A DNA stretch of 64,000 nt from Sipunculus nudus (Eukaryota > Annelida > Sipuncula > Golfingiida > Sipunculidae): positions 62,351,300 to 62,415,299 of the forward strand of contig CM049314.1 of assembly GCA_026874595.1 (NCBI GenBank). The letters are read 5' to 3'. Below, one piece after another: positions 47,796-59,719 of this stretch. Under the pieces are notes generated by a model. It saw only the letters and a list, made by a program, of their open reading frames with translations. It was not told the DNA's origin and made no database searches. Numbering within the stretch: position 1 is the first letter of the stretch; each line of letters begins with the position of its first letter. The translations under genes and the position numbers were made by a program.

Positions 47796-49708
47796 ATAAT
47801 AAACCATATTTCAGAGTAAAACGTTTCAATGGCTTAACCAACCACAGTAGGTAAAAGGTACCTTTTATGCACCTGCACTGCTTACAGGAAAAAATAGATT
47901 TAAAATGAACCATCTAAGGACGCAGTTGGCATCGTTCCATACACTTCTAAACCCCCAAAATTCATGCCCAAGGTGTGCCTACAGAGCAAATGGGTAATTC
48001 CAGTATTTCCATGAAGTACATATTATAATCAATTTGTTTATTGTAATGTATTGTTAGTGTGTGAAGTCTGTAGTCCTCTGTTATAGTGACATAAACCATC
48101 CGCCAGGTCCATTCATATTTTTATTGGACGTCCGTAATTTTACGATAAATCTCGATTTTCCACTTTCAGTTGGTCAATGTTTTTTTCCGACAGAAAGACA
48201 TTTTTTGTGTGCACTCGAAAAGAAATAAAAGGTTAAGTGTTAGCCGAATGAAAGAAAGATATATTTTCTTTTCTTAGGCGTTTTAGGGGTATTTGCAATG
48301 CTGAACCTTGTGCCTGCTTACACCTGAAATTGCATATCAGGGACCAGAAAGCAACGTGTTATAAATCTGTGTTGCAGAAAGAGGCGAAGGGCTCTCTATA
48401 AACTGGAATTGCCTAATGATATTTATTAAAAAGTTTTGTTTTACAAAATCACAAGATACCATCCAAAGTGAATTAAATCTATAGATATTAGGAAAGGTCA
48501 CTGCTTTGTGTGACACACAGTCAAGTCCCGGCTTCTGCACATTAACACTCACAGCCATCCAATATTCTAACAATGAGTCATATAATGCACTTGCTTGGAA
48601 TTACACGACTCTGTAGGCATCCGTATTGGACTGGTAAGCCTTGAATTGTGATTCAAGCCATTTATATGAATGTGCTGCAGCGGTTATGTTGCATTGAGTT
48701 CGTAGTAAAAAAACGATAATCGTAACACTGGCCTACGAGTGATAAATTAACACAAAAGAAATACATTTTAACTCACAAACTGAAATCCGTCTCTATGGTA
48801 ACGAGTCATTTACTGTACTTATTGCCGGTCGTCCTTTCACCCGTGCGGGCCATGCACAACAAATATGCAGCGGGATTTCCTAATATGCTGAGGCAAAACG
48901 GAATTTTTCTCGCGCAGGATAGGTGTTGTTAGAAAGTATACTATAAGACTAACGATTGATCTGGTCTTTGTCAAATGACTGCTTAATTAAAGCCATTAGG
49001 CTTTTTAAAAATGACGAAAATAGTTGCATCCTCATTGCGCCTACAGTGCAGTATTCGTTGCAGGAGTTATAGGCAATCTGATGCCAATACTCTGGTTGTA
49101 GACTATTTAATATCAGGGGCCAAAATCACGCTAATATTACACGTGTTGGGAGTTTCCATGCTTGCAGTCATTACAAGAATCCTCCTCTTAATCATGACAT
49201 TGGTGTCTTATAGTTCAGACCCAAGACACATTTAGCAGTAGGTTATTCCGTTTACTATACCGCTAAATCAAGAGTTTAACTGAAACGGTCTGGGGGTTCG
49301 TTTAAGTCGAGGCTTAATAATCGGCATTGACACAACTATGGTTCGCTTTAGTGGGTGGTGCCTTCAGTTTTAAAGTATCACTTTTGTTAGACTGGCTGTT
49401 GTGTAACCAATGCCTTGCCATCGGCGTTGTATGATAAAGAGGGACAAGGGTACATAGCGTTCAGTGTACCAAATCATAGCTAATATATTATTAGCGTGGG
49501 AGACACAGCGGACAAAAATATACATGAAGTAATACAGTGAAATAGTAATTATAATATCTTCTTGCTACTAAGCTGAATATAAATTTCGATTATTTCATTA
49601 TTCCAACATTGAAAAATGAAAAGACACTAAATTGTGGTGACATATAGTAGATTTTCCATTCCTGTCCTGGAAACTACGAACAGTTTCATTCATTTAAATG
49701 TATTAAAG
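47793..49708. other. Intergenic, no gene recognised
   Basis: About 1.9 kb without a convincing exon or repeat. A 74-codon plus-strand open frame at 49011-49235 has no recognisable similarity. Confidence 0.35.
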
Positions 49709-49916
49709 CAGGGCGGATTCAGATATTTGGAAATGGAGGGGTCCAACCTAGGAGGACTCATGATAACACCTCAACAGGTCCCCATGTCCGGAAAAGGGGG
49801 TTCTAGACCTCAAAAATTGCTCTGAAACGCTTAAAAAGGTTGCGGCGGCTGAAAAAAAGGCGGGGAGGGACTCCTGACCCTCTGGACCCCCCCCCCCCCT
49901 TGATCCGCTTTATACA
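49709..49916 (+). mobile_element. hAT-like MITE remnant
   Basis: Begins GCAGGGCGGATTCAGATATT, contains AGGGGTCCAACC, GGTTGCGGCGGCTG and a C run, and ends near CTTGATCCGCTTTATAC, a decayed mirror of the start. Related to 1794-1940 (shared AGGGGTCCA and TGCGGCGG). Confidence 0.5.
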
Positions 49917-50716
49917 GAGCAAGTGGAAACATACGATGTAATTGTATTTTGCAACAGCTTTTCTATCTGAAAACAAAACATTATGTTTTCCAATGTTTGA
50001 AGGGCTCTTAATGATGAAAGAAGTGATAACAAATCAATTTTTTTTAGGTTAGCCGAATGCTGCTTATGAATTGGTGAACATATCCTTCTCGTGAGCTACA
50101 TGACAGAGACAATGCTGTCAAATAAATCGATAAAATTTCAGAACCCTTAAAATTTGTACCAATTGAAATATTGACACTAATATTTTTTTTCGGGCCAGCA
50201 TTTACACTGTTTTCAGAAAAGTTTAACATCAACATTGTTTCAAGTGCACAGGTATTTTTCGGAATTAATCTATGATAGACTTTACAGTATGATGGCGCTC
50301 GTGTCATCATCTACCATAAATTAAGAAAACAAGAGACTTAAGCTAGCATCAACTGAATGTAATAGGAGCTAAGAAGAACAAGATTATGAACAATTAATAT
50401 GTATCGTGAAATGATTGGTATGTACGTAATTGTGCTATGGGCCTGGCTGCAGCCGAATGGTGGTCCCCATAACATTAATAGTTAAAGGTTTAATGATTAT
50501 TAAATAGTTCCTGGTGTATAAGTTTAATTTTCAATATCCCATCAGCGCTTTAAGACAATGATGAATTGATATATCAAAATGTCACTTGAAAGCTTGAAAC
50601 TAGACTCGGGGTTATTAGTCACCAAAGAAGTTGTTATAACAGAAACAGTATTGAAGCGCACATCAGGAATCAGACACAAAACAAAAGATCTGACATAATA
50701 TCTAACACGAGATTAA
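49917..50716. other. 3' flank of C1q copy 2
   Basis: No exon recognised. Confidence 0.35.
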
Positions 50717-50734
50717 TTTATTTAAGATTTTATT
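50717..50734 (-). promoter_or_regulatory. Two polyadenylation signals of C1q copy 2
   Basis: AATAAA on the minus strand at 50729-50734 and again at 50717-50722, some 30-45 bases after the stop codon. Confidence 0.6.
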
Positions 50735-50761
50735 TAAAATCGGTTTCAAAAATAGCCATCA

Positions 50762-53700
50762 TCAAGCGAAAAGATAAAAGCCTATGAAGGCTGTGAATTT
50801 CCCGCTTGTGGTGCTGTGTAGCCCAGAATCAGAGGATACGACAACCCGCAGTGTTTCACCGGCGTTACATTGAATGATCATAGATCTGTTGATCACATCA
50901 CTGTAGCCTTCCCTAGTAATACGGTGGGCCTCTCCCTGTGACACAGCACCCTTCATAACAGTGAGCTGAAAAGAGAAATATATTTTCAAAATGAAACACT
51001 TCAAAAATAAATCTGCGTTAATTATGATATTAATTTTGTTACACCCCCCACACACATAACATTTAGAGAGCACATACCTCTGCCAACACCGGCCGTTCTG
51101 AGCTTTAATCGAAGGATAGTGTTTTAATAATTGGATCACCCTTTCACAGTATTAAACTGATTTCCAGTAGCAAACTTGTATTTTACGTACAATAATTATA
51201 TACAACTGTGTTGATACATCCAATTTAAACGAAAGAGACGTGTCCGTGGCTGCAAATATTGTTTTTAGAGTCCTTTATTATCTCCTTGTACAAAAATGTA
51301 ATCTAGTCTTAAGCAAAACACCATCAAGCTTGAATTTATGAATATGCTCTATAGGCTACCTGTGCCGGGTAGTTAGGAAGAACGCCTGCACTTATGTGTA
51401 CATAATACAGGCCCGTGAACGAGCAGTGCGCTTGGTTGTTAGCCCAGGCTCCTCCCTCGGTAACTTCAATATGGTCGTATACCAGAGGGTCAGCGCTTCC
51501 GTTGTGATCAGATGTACGGTACACCGCCCATGCCAGCTGCTCCTCACGCAGGGTACTATACAGGAAACCGCTGAAGGTCGTTATGCAGGTAGAGTCTGAA
51601 TAGCCTGGTGCGCTTGTGCGTACAGATACCTGATCATTTCCCCTCAAATGAATCATCACAGATCTCCCCAGTGAATCTATAAAGTAGGGCGATTTCCGTG
51701 AACGGTAGGCAGATAAGACGGAACTTCCATTCACGAACAGCTGTAGATTATTGTAGGAATAAGATGACGATACTCCCACAGAAAAGCTGAAGAAGTATAA
51801 ACCACTTGTGGGAGCGTTGAACGTGTTGGTTCCAGTGTTCCAATAGTTTCCAATGTTTGCCCAAATTTGATTAAATGCGATCAATCCAGCTGAGTTGGTC
51901 GATGAGCGACAAACACCAAACCCGATCTCTATTCCTATTTCGTTAGAGAGGGACACCGTGCCCCAAGATGTCAGTTTCCCATTTGGTGTGCTGACGAGAT
52001 TAGAACTGTAGCTGCTAATGTGCAATTCCTCATGTCGGTCGAAGAATGAGACGATATCCAGCCCGAGCGTGTTATCTCTAGCCCCAGTTGCTGCACCAGC
52101 GTATATTCTTGTCATCAGTGAACCTCCTCTTTGTAACCTGAGATCGGTGTGGCCCCGTGAACCTGGATAGCCGGCGGATAAGGTCACCAGGAACAATCCC
52201 CACGATTCGATGGCAAGTTTCCATGTGTTTTGGTCCAGAGCGTTATTTCTGTTTACAAATACTGCATCAAAGGCTAACGGGTCGTGGTTACCTGTCACAT
52301 TACCAGTATTGACAGCGAAAGACGCCTGATCTACAATACACATATAATAAGATTTCATATATTCCATACAAGTATCTATTCATTGCCTTTGGCAACATGA
52401 ATTTTGTTCGATTTGTATACATAAATTGGAAGTCATTCAATTAAAAATATATTTCGTGACAATGTAGAAAGAAGATTTAACTAGAGAACATGCAGTTTTT
52501 ATTACCTTTCATAACACAAAATATATTAATCGATTCACTCAGAATAAATAAGAATCATGCCAACTTACCAGGGGAGCCTGACACCGTCAGAACTAGAATG
52601 TAAAATAATGTAAACATTATAATACTCGTTTATCATTACATTGTTTCCGATTGTCGCATGATTTCTTCAATACATGTTTTCTTATAATATAATGATATCG
52701 ATCCCTTACATACGTATTCAGTATTTTAGCATGTAATGTCTTTCGTGTGTTTTTATCAGATACCTATTTTACCCCTATTATTAAGTTATCTGTTTTTCTT
52801 CTATGCTTTCCGAATACATGGTTTTGGGGGGAAACGAGTGTATAGTTTTCTACATGGCTGACTTATAGTTGTATTTCCGTTTATGCGTAACAAATAAAAA
52901 CAAATACCAAGGAAATACCAAGGAAATGGAATGATTTCATTAGTTTGGACTTTGATTGCTAATTGTTTGATCCGTGAGAAACAAAATGTATAAAGCATCT
53001 TTCTTATTGTTTGACCCACCACCTTTTTTAGTGTCGAGGGCCCGGCCCTCCGTTTTACTAGGCAGACCGGGACATTCTGCTATGATAACCTTGTACTTTT
53101 AATCTGAATTATCTGGTTTGTCAGAATGGCCTAAGTTGAAGTTAACCCAAAGGAATCAGTCTCTGGGAAATATAATGATTAATGGAATGAATTATAGACT
53201 TGTATGATCAAATGCCTATTATTAATGTTTGGAATTATTTAATCACACTCTCTACACGCCCACATAAACTACAATACTATTTCTCACAAGTCCTCAAAAG
53301 GGTTCAGCAAACAGCTGTAGCATGCTACATATATTTACATTGAATATTATCCAAGTAACCAAGAGTTATAGGGGGGGAAAGCAATCTAGAGACAAACCCT
53401 CAAAAGCAAACGGCAAGTTTCCTCAACGAAATATAAATTTATTCATTTTCTTTCAATATTATGTTATATACTTTTGCACAAAATTAACCCAAACTCACAT
53501 TTCTGTTGAAAACGTAAATTAACGCTGACAGAAATTGTGAAGGAAATAACCGGAAATAATTGTTTACAATGCTCAAGTACATATATGATTAATGGCATTT
53601 AGTTGATCCGTATATAACATAACTAATTATATGTCATGCTTTACAGATTTGTTTATTCTTATGCGGCACACGGACACGGCCTAGGGGATAAAAAGAAGGA

Positions 53701-54385
53701 AAACTCCATCGGCTCAAAACATATGGTGTCACATATATGTATGAATTCGATCAAGTTCTTCGTCGAATGTGGAAATCGTGAAAAAATGCATCAAAACAAT
53801 AACATAACTGGATTATGCTGGAAGAAATGTGCAATGCCATGTTGTTAAAGAAATGGTTCCTTGTTTAACTTAATTCATTTGATCAAGACCCTGTTTTACC
53901 ACATTACTCGCTGCCACAAGAGCTTATCATGAAATGCCCTTCGAAATGAACCACTACTAATTTTTGGAATTTCGAGAATATCGGTGTCAACTTTTACTTA
54001 CACACACTCTTTGTTTATATATGTGAAAGCAGAGCACTCATTATAATAACCTTGTTTCTAATTGATGTGCTCCAGCCTCAGGATAATAATAGTGTTTATG
54101 AACCCAAAAATTTAATTTTATGATTATAAAAAATTGCTCTGTACAGGAACCATTTTAAAATACAACAGTTTTTAACTACGATACTAAAATAACCCTTAGA
54201 ATTCTACAGAGCCGTGTATACATCATTTGCCATATTCTAAGTGATATCAGTTCTTGCATTGAACTCGAAACTTTGCCTCTTCACTAAAATTAATAGTAGA
54301 GTAATTTGGCACAATTTGTGTTTCAATGGATATGTAGCAGTAATAACTTACTTAAAGCCAAGAGAGCTCCTTCGAAAAGAAACAT
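50762..54385 (-). CDS. Secreted protein with three tandem C1q-like domains, copy 2
   Basis: Coding exons in order are 54385-54352, 52592-52569, 52330-51360 and 50965-50762 (34+24+971+204 = 1233 nt, 410 residues, as in copy 1). Donors are TTAA/GTAAGT, CCTG/GTAAGT and CACAG/GTAGCC; acceptors are CATTCTAG, TATTGTAG and TTTTCAG. The signal peptide is MFLFEGALLALILTVSGSP. The middle domain reads IGFGVCRSSTNSAGLIAFNQ, IWANIGNYWNTGTNTF, GLYFFSFSVG, SVMIHLRGNDQV and TTFSGFLYSTL. The third reads LAWAVYRTSDHNGSADPLV, EGGAWANNQAHCS, GLYYVHIS and ends TAFIGFYLFA. One codon is missing before DHIEV and one is gained in the last exon, so length is conserved. There are no stops or frameshifts. Substitutions cluster in loops of domain 2, consistent with two functional paralogues. 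Expected role is as for copy 1. Confidence 0.87.
52569..52592 (-). other. 24-nt microexon of C1q copy 2
   Basis: Acceptor TTATTTTACATTCTAG and donor GTAAGTT. Completes ATT (Ile12) with exon 1, encodes LTVSGSP, and gives Asp20 with the long exon. The preceding intron tract is one base shorter than in copy 1, which would shift the frame if it were coding. Confidence 0.7.
53600..54180. repeat. Duplicated C1q 5' block, copy c
   Basis: Counterpart of 40450-41160 and 42720-43380 within intron 1 of copy 2: TTTATTCTTATGCGGCACACG, GAACCACTACTAATTTTTGG, TTGTTTCTAATTGATGTGCT and CTCTGTACAGGAA. More diverged than the other two are from each other. Confidence 0.55.
54352..54385 (-). other. Signal-peptide exon of C1q copy 2
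   Basis: ATG at 54385 opens MFLFEGALLAL, and donor TTTAA/GTAAGT leaves one base. The same frame extends up to another ATG at 54415 (MASRLGTRLI ahead of MFLF), which is not kept in copy 1. Confidence 0.65.
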
Positions 54386-54949
54386 GATCAACCGGGTGCC
54401 AAGTCGTGATGCCATAAACAGAATGGCTGCCAGAATGACTGGTCCGTTACTGTGAGTTACTTTTTCTTCCAGGTAACTTGAGATAACAACACACCTGGAT
54501 TTTGCCATGGAGGTCATGAAGGTGTGGTACCAGGTATGGCGTTAAAAATAAATTTAGTGTGTTTATGATAGCGTTACAAATATTGATTTTTATGCTGGAA
54601 ATAGAATACCTACCAGTCGATGAGGCATACTCGGAAACTAACAAAAAAGAGAATCCGAATGTAAAAAGGGTTGTTTGTACAAAAATAAGTACAAATTCCA
54701 TCCATTTTCATGGATTTTTAAACTGGGTTATAAATATAAATCACCCTTATACATTTTGGATTGGAAAGATGCCTTACTGTGAAACATCAGATAGCTGATT
54801 TCTGATTGAGCAACTGAACACCAGTAAATTACACACCTAAAAATTGCCAGCTGATTACATAGTATTTATAAATATATGGTTAGATTATTTCTCTTATATA
54901 GTTATACATATAAGTATAGTATTATGGAATTAAACATGTAAACATGGGT

Positions 54950-55135
54950 GCCTGGACAGTCAGGGGTTAAAACGTTCAGCTCTCTCAGTTTGTGACACGG
55001 GTTCGATCTCCGCCGTGACTATGAGAGGAGTTGTTGTTGCGCGTCAATAGCCGGTGGTTTTCTCCGGGTTCTCCGTTTTCCTCCACCCTAACAGACTACC
55101 GAACGCCATCATCTGAGCCATAGTGAGTCCCTTAA
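54950..55135 (+). mobile_element. tRNA-derived SINE with conserved core
   Basis: CAGTCAGGGGTTAAAACG and, about 35 bases on, CGGGTTCGATCTCCGCC fit polymerase III A and B boxes. The body contains GGTGGTTTTCTCCGGGTTCT and CCGTTTTCCTCCACC, a core recalled from SINEs of many invertebrates. It sits in the duplicated 5' flank of C1q copy 2 and is absent at the matching place near 44 kb. Confidence 0.7.
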
Positions 55136-55224
55136 TTAGTTTAGATGAAGGTTTTTGTACAATCAATGTTAAAAACATGTTTGTATTTTATATACCATGG
55201 TCAAAAACAATTTTTCGTTGGTTC

Positions 55225-55385
55225 AATAGGAGAATTGATGTAGTGAATGACTTTTTCTTCCAGGTTACTCGTGATAACAACACACCTGATTTTTCCCACG
55301 CAGGTCATGAAGGTATGGTACCATGTATGGCAAGTAAACATAAATTTATTATATTTGTGAAGATGTTAGAATTTTTTTTCAGTTT
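55225..55385 (-). repeat. Partial extra copy of C1q 5' flank, no signal exon
   Basis: Matches 54460-54560 and 43630-43740 (GACTTTTTCTTCCAGGTTAC, GTGATAACAACACACCTGAT, GTCATGAAGGTATGGTAC), but the similarity stops before the MFLF-coding part, where different sequence begins. Confidence 0.65.
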
Positions 55386-55749
55386 TTAGGGAAATTCTAC
55401 CAATCGATAAAGCATAATCGGGTGCTAACAGGAGATATAATCCGAAAGTAATAGGGTTGCTTGTAAAAAGTGAATCTCGATATTATATAATTCAATCCTT
55501 AATCAATAGGCAAATATAATACATACTAATATAAATATAGTTCACTGTAATACATTTTGGAATGGATAGTCGTCTGAGTATTAAATATCTAATGGCTTAT
55601 TATTATGAGAAACTGAACATCAGTACATAACACTTAGAAAATTGCCCGCTGATCAGTTATAAACATCTTGTCTGATGTAAAACATATATTTAAGGGACAT
55701 AAACAGGAGCAATATAATGCCTACTCTTTACAATATCAGCTCAGTTTTG

Positions 55750-56050
55750 CTTTATACAAAGGTTTCGGGGCAAAATCATCCCAACACAGTCTCAGTACCT
55801 CGCATACGGCTTTTAACACCATGTTTTGGCTCAGCATATCGGTAAACACTCCGCGAGTGTCATTTAACCAAACAAAGTCCGCCATACCGGAGGTCCGATT
55901 GTGAGCCGCAACCCGTGATGTTTCAGCCACTGGAAACATGTATTACATATTTGGGTCAGTCAGGGCATCTCCTGAATGACACGTATTGTGGCTCGGCGTT
56001 GCACGCGCTGTGTTTTTTTTTATATCTGTGATCGCGCCCGGTCCACAGTT
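55750..56050 (-). repeat. Duplicated block related to 63590-64000
   Basis: The pair share ACATG..TCC(A/G) GTGGCTGAAACATC-like sequence read on the minus strand, giving related peptides (TSRVAAHNRTSGM here, TSRVAGYNTAVVIQM there), and the junction TGATCGCGCCCGGTCCAC at 56027 and 63981. It may be a non-coding duplication or an old exon; no gene is assigned. Confidence 0.45.
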
Positions 56051-56224
56051 TTTAACACTTTTTATAGGGTTAAACAAACACTTTCAAGGCAATATTTTGG
56101 CAAGTTCAAATTTATTTTAAAGGGTATAAGCAATTTTTTGTGTTAATTCAATATGCTTTATAGGTGATTTGGCCCCTGTAATACATATAAGTTTGGAATT
56201 TAATGCATGGTATTATCAACTGAT

Positions 56225-56720
56225 CGGAATTCAACATGAAACAAATATCATGGTCAAAATTAATTTTCTCTTGGTTCAATACCAAGTGATATACTTATAG
56301 GCCAAACATCTCTAGATATAATTATATCTCTAGCCCACAATGCTGACGGTATCCATCTGTTAAGATAAAAATGATGTGTTTTATAAAGCTAACTTGGATA
56401 TTACTCGCAACAGGTCATAATTTTTAGCTAGGGCATTTAGTTATCTATAGTGTTCATGTGACACGAAGCGATGTTGCCTCGGTTATGCAGTGGACCGTCA
56501 AAGCGATCGCTGTAACCATTAAACTGAATACTGCCCTTTCCAGGCCTGCTAAACTTAGCAAACTACTTCCATTCAAACCCATCCCTGCTTCGGGTGGGCA
56601 TGGCATGTTGTCTTCGTTGGAGTCAATGGGGTATAAACTTCGTACTCTTCGCATTGAGTTTAGATTTCAAATTATGACATTCATATCTGTATGATTAAAC
56701 TATTATCTTATTCAGTTTAC
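56225..56720. repeat. Distal 5' flank duplicate of 44280-44600
   Basis: Same order of words as copy 1 (CACAATGCTGACGGTATCC, GGGCATGGCATGTTG, TATCTTATTCAGTTTACTTT). An inserted stretch at about 56440-56580 is not in copy 1. Confidence 0.65.
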
Positions 56721-56849
56721 TTTGTATATGGTGTTAAATTTGTGAGATTAGATTACTATTAATGATGGCCTTTGTTTGGCCTTTATAACGACTTTTATGA
56801 AATTCAAAATGATTCCCATACCAAATTTCCGCAGTTTTGCAGCACATTT

Positions 56850-57290
56850 GATGCAGTGTTTCAGCTGATAGCCGGAGCAGTGTTTCAGCAGATCTGAAGC
56901 AGATTTTCAGTACAATTGCAGCTTATGCTGTATATGTGCTCCAAGACCTATAGATTATGTGCTACAGTCTGCTCCGACATTATAAAGTATAATCCGGCAT
57001 TGTGCGGCACATTTTGAGCAGTTCCAATTGTTTAACTAAGTGCTCCAATGGAGCAGGATAATTTGCATATTAGAAGCAGCGTTCGTCTGCAGAACTGAGC
57101 AGTATCCTCTCCTGGAGCAGACCTATATTCTCTCCTGAAGCGGTGCTCTCCTAAAATAGGTTTGTGTACTCTTCTGGAGCAGACTTGTGTGCTCTTCCAG
57201 AGTAAAGCTGTGTACTCTCCTGGAGCAGTGCTCTCCTCGAACAGGACTGTGTGCTCTCCTGCAGCAGTGCTCTCCTTGAGCAGAAACGTG
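56850..57290 (+). repeat. GAGCAG/CTCTCCTGGAGCAG degenerate array
   Basis: CAGCAG and GAAGCAG words from about 56835, passing into CTCTCCTGGAGCAG-type units at intervals of about 30-40 bases from 57108 to 57282. Highly degenerate. Confidence 0.6.
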
Positions 57291-57454
57291 TTAATATTAG
57301 TCTATCAAATCACATTCACTCTCCATCTTCCTTAAATAAGTGTATTTAATTGATGTGCCCATGCATCAGCATTCATTTTTACACCAATGTCTGAAGGAAT
57401 AAAAAACACATATCAATGTGTATATTAAATTCATGGCTGATTACTTAATATATA

Positions 57455-57605
57455 TGTAATCGATTACGATTACTGTTTTAGAAAGTAAATGATTACGATT
57501 ACAATTAAGATTGCCTAATAAATTCGTGTAATCGATTAAGATTTCGATTACATTATGATTACTTCAAACAGTAATCATATTTACAACCACGATTACAAAC
57601 CTTAA
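57455..57605. repeat. ATCGATTACGATTAC array, left
   Basis: Clustered GTAATCGATTACGATTAC and related words with AATTAAGATT linkers. A similar cluster lies at 58885-59030 in the same orientation. Confidence 0.75.
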
Positions 57606-58884
57606 TATTGTCATAAGGTAATTGAAGAATTGTATACTATAACTTGTATTCAAATGCATCAAAGAAAAAAAAATACACAGTATACAGATCAAATAGTTAG
57701 TCTCATCAAGATATGAGATAGATAAAATAGTCTGAAAAATAACTCGAAATGATTTATATCATTTCAAATGCTTGTTGCACATTATAAACATAAGCCTTGA
57801 TTCAATGATTTCATAGGGTGGGTCAAAGAAATATCAACTGCGGGGTAGGGGCGGGTCCGGGCTAAATGCTGGCATATGCGGGGCAGGGCGGGCTACATTA
57901 TTGTAATATGTTTGTTGTGAGCCAAAAATATGGTTGTACTAACAGTGATCACCTTTACCAGTATATAATGTCCACGTCTGTTCATGTTCCTTCGATAATT
58001 CCATTGTCTTAGTTTTTTCATATAAAAGTGCTCATGAAATCTCAATTCTCTGTTTTTTTTAGATAGATTCGTTTTTGCAGGCCCCACTGGGCATGATGTT
58101 GTACAAATGAATCTGGCCATAATGTTGTATGTTAAGACGTTCAGTACTGTAGGCGTAAACATGTGGCGAGTCTCACATATTACATAACAAGGCGCAGAGT
58201 AGAGCATAAGCATGATTACCGCTGACCTAATTTAAGTCACTACAGGGGCTGCATCTGGCTTTGTCACAAGCTGGGCATAGCTTTGCTTAACCAACAAAGG
58301 CTGAGGTGTTTTCCTCAAGGATCTGCCAAAGACCAGTTAGAGCACTACATAAGCAAAACACTACATGCAACAAAGAAGCCATGCTTTTTTATATCCATCT
58401 CTATGTTCACCTCCTGGATAATAGCTGGGCTCCCTCTGTAGTTCCATGGAGAATCTTATTCTTTCTCCACGGAAGTACCATACCCTTCCCCTTTTTTTCA
58501 GCTAATTTGCAAAGCAATTAATCATGACCAGGTGTAAAGCCTTTGCTAATACACTTGCTCAGTTGATAATTGGCAGGTGAATATTACCTGCCTTTCTATA
58601 ATTGCTCAGTTGAGCACTTCACCATGGTCTTAAACAAAGTTATGATGACTATACTAAATATGATAGAAATTAAATTTAAAATGCTGATTTTATTTATCGA
58701 TAGAAATTAAATTTAAAATGCTGATTTTAATTATTTTTTCACATTTCATCTCAAAACACATCTCACAACAGCTGCATACTTAAATCTTAATGAGGTTTTA
58801 ATTATTGTTAAAGATGAAAGATAAGATATTAACTATAGCTGTTTTACATTGGAAAACACAAAAGTTATCAATGTTATTATATCT
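57606..58884. other. Sequence between the two GATTAC arrays
   Basis: A poly-A run near 57663, a GGGGCGGG stretch near 57850 and a direct duplication of about 35 bp at 58663-58730 (ATAGAAATTAAATTTAAAAT). No gene. Confidence 0.35.
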
Positions 58885-59030
58885 AATTATCATGATTACG
58901 ATTACATTGGGAGAGTAACTGATTACGATTACAATTACTTTTCTTTCAAAATAAATGTTATCGATTACCATTAAGATTACTTTAAAAATGTAATCGATTG
59001 TAAAACGATTACGATTACCCTATGCCTTTA
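58885..59030. repeat. ATCGATTACGATTAC array, right
   Basis: TGATTACGATTACAATTA, TATCGATTACCATTAAGATT and AACGATTACGATTACCCTA cluster here. Confidence 0.75.
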
Positions 59031-59166
59031 TAAAGGACCTTCATTTATGATGGAAATTTAAAATTGGCTTATATTTTCATGCATGTATGCAATAGAGGAA
59101 CCTGGAATAAAAAAATTAAGAAAACATTAATAATAAACATTTAAAATTATTCTTAAAACATGTGAC

Positions 59167-59169
59167 TAT

Positions 59170-59242
<73 letters not shown>
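59167..59242. repeat. (TA)n microsatellite
   Basis: A TA run with one AAA interruption near 59182. Confidence 0.95.
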
Positions 59243-59245
<3 letters not shown>

Positions 59246-59719
59246 CTTGGACCATGTAAATGTATGGCGAGGTCCTTCACAGACAAATGTCACAAACGTT
59301 TTGAAGATCATTCAAATACTGATTGTGTTGTTAGAATGTATATTGCATGATAAAGTCATAGTTTACAAATGCTAAATGTTTTTTAGAAATGGAAGAGGTT
59401 TGTATTGCACACAAACAGGATATCTTACCTGTGGATTGTAGGTTGGGCACACATAAGGGAAACACGTTATCTGGTCTTTACGGACAGAGTTACATTTTAG
59501 TCTCTCAAACCATTTATATCAATTGAAGTTAATTTTTATGCAAGTGACCTTGTGTCATAATAGAAAAAAAATAGTGAAACAATGATCGGGACTTAGCCGA
59601 TTTCAGCAAACTTTCGGCGTATACTCTGCTAACCCATTTTGCCAAAAAATGTATTTAATTGCCTTGTAGATTGTCCATTTCAAAACAGCAGTGAATCAGT
59701 ATATGCTACAAATCTGCTG

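Noticed and set aside
49011-49235. Hydrophobic 74-codon open frame
   Set aside because: No splice partners, no family resemblance, length expected by chance.
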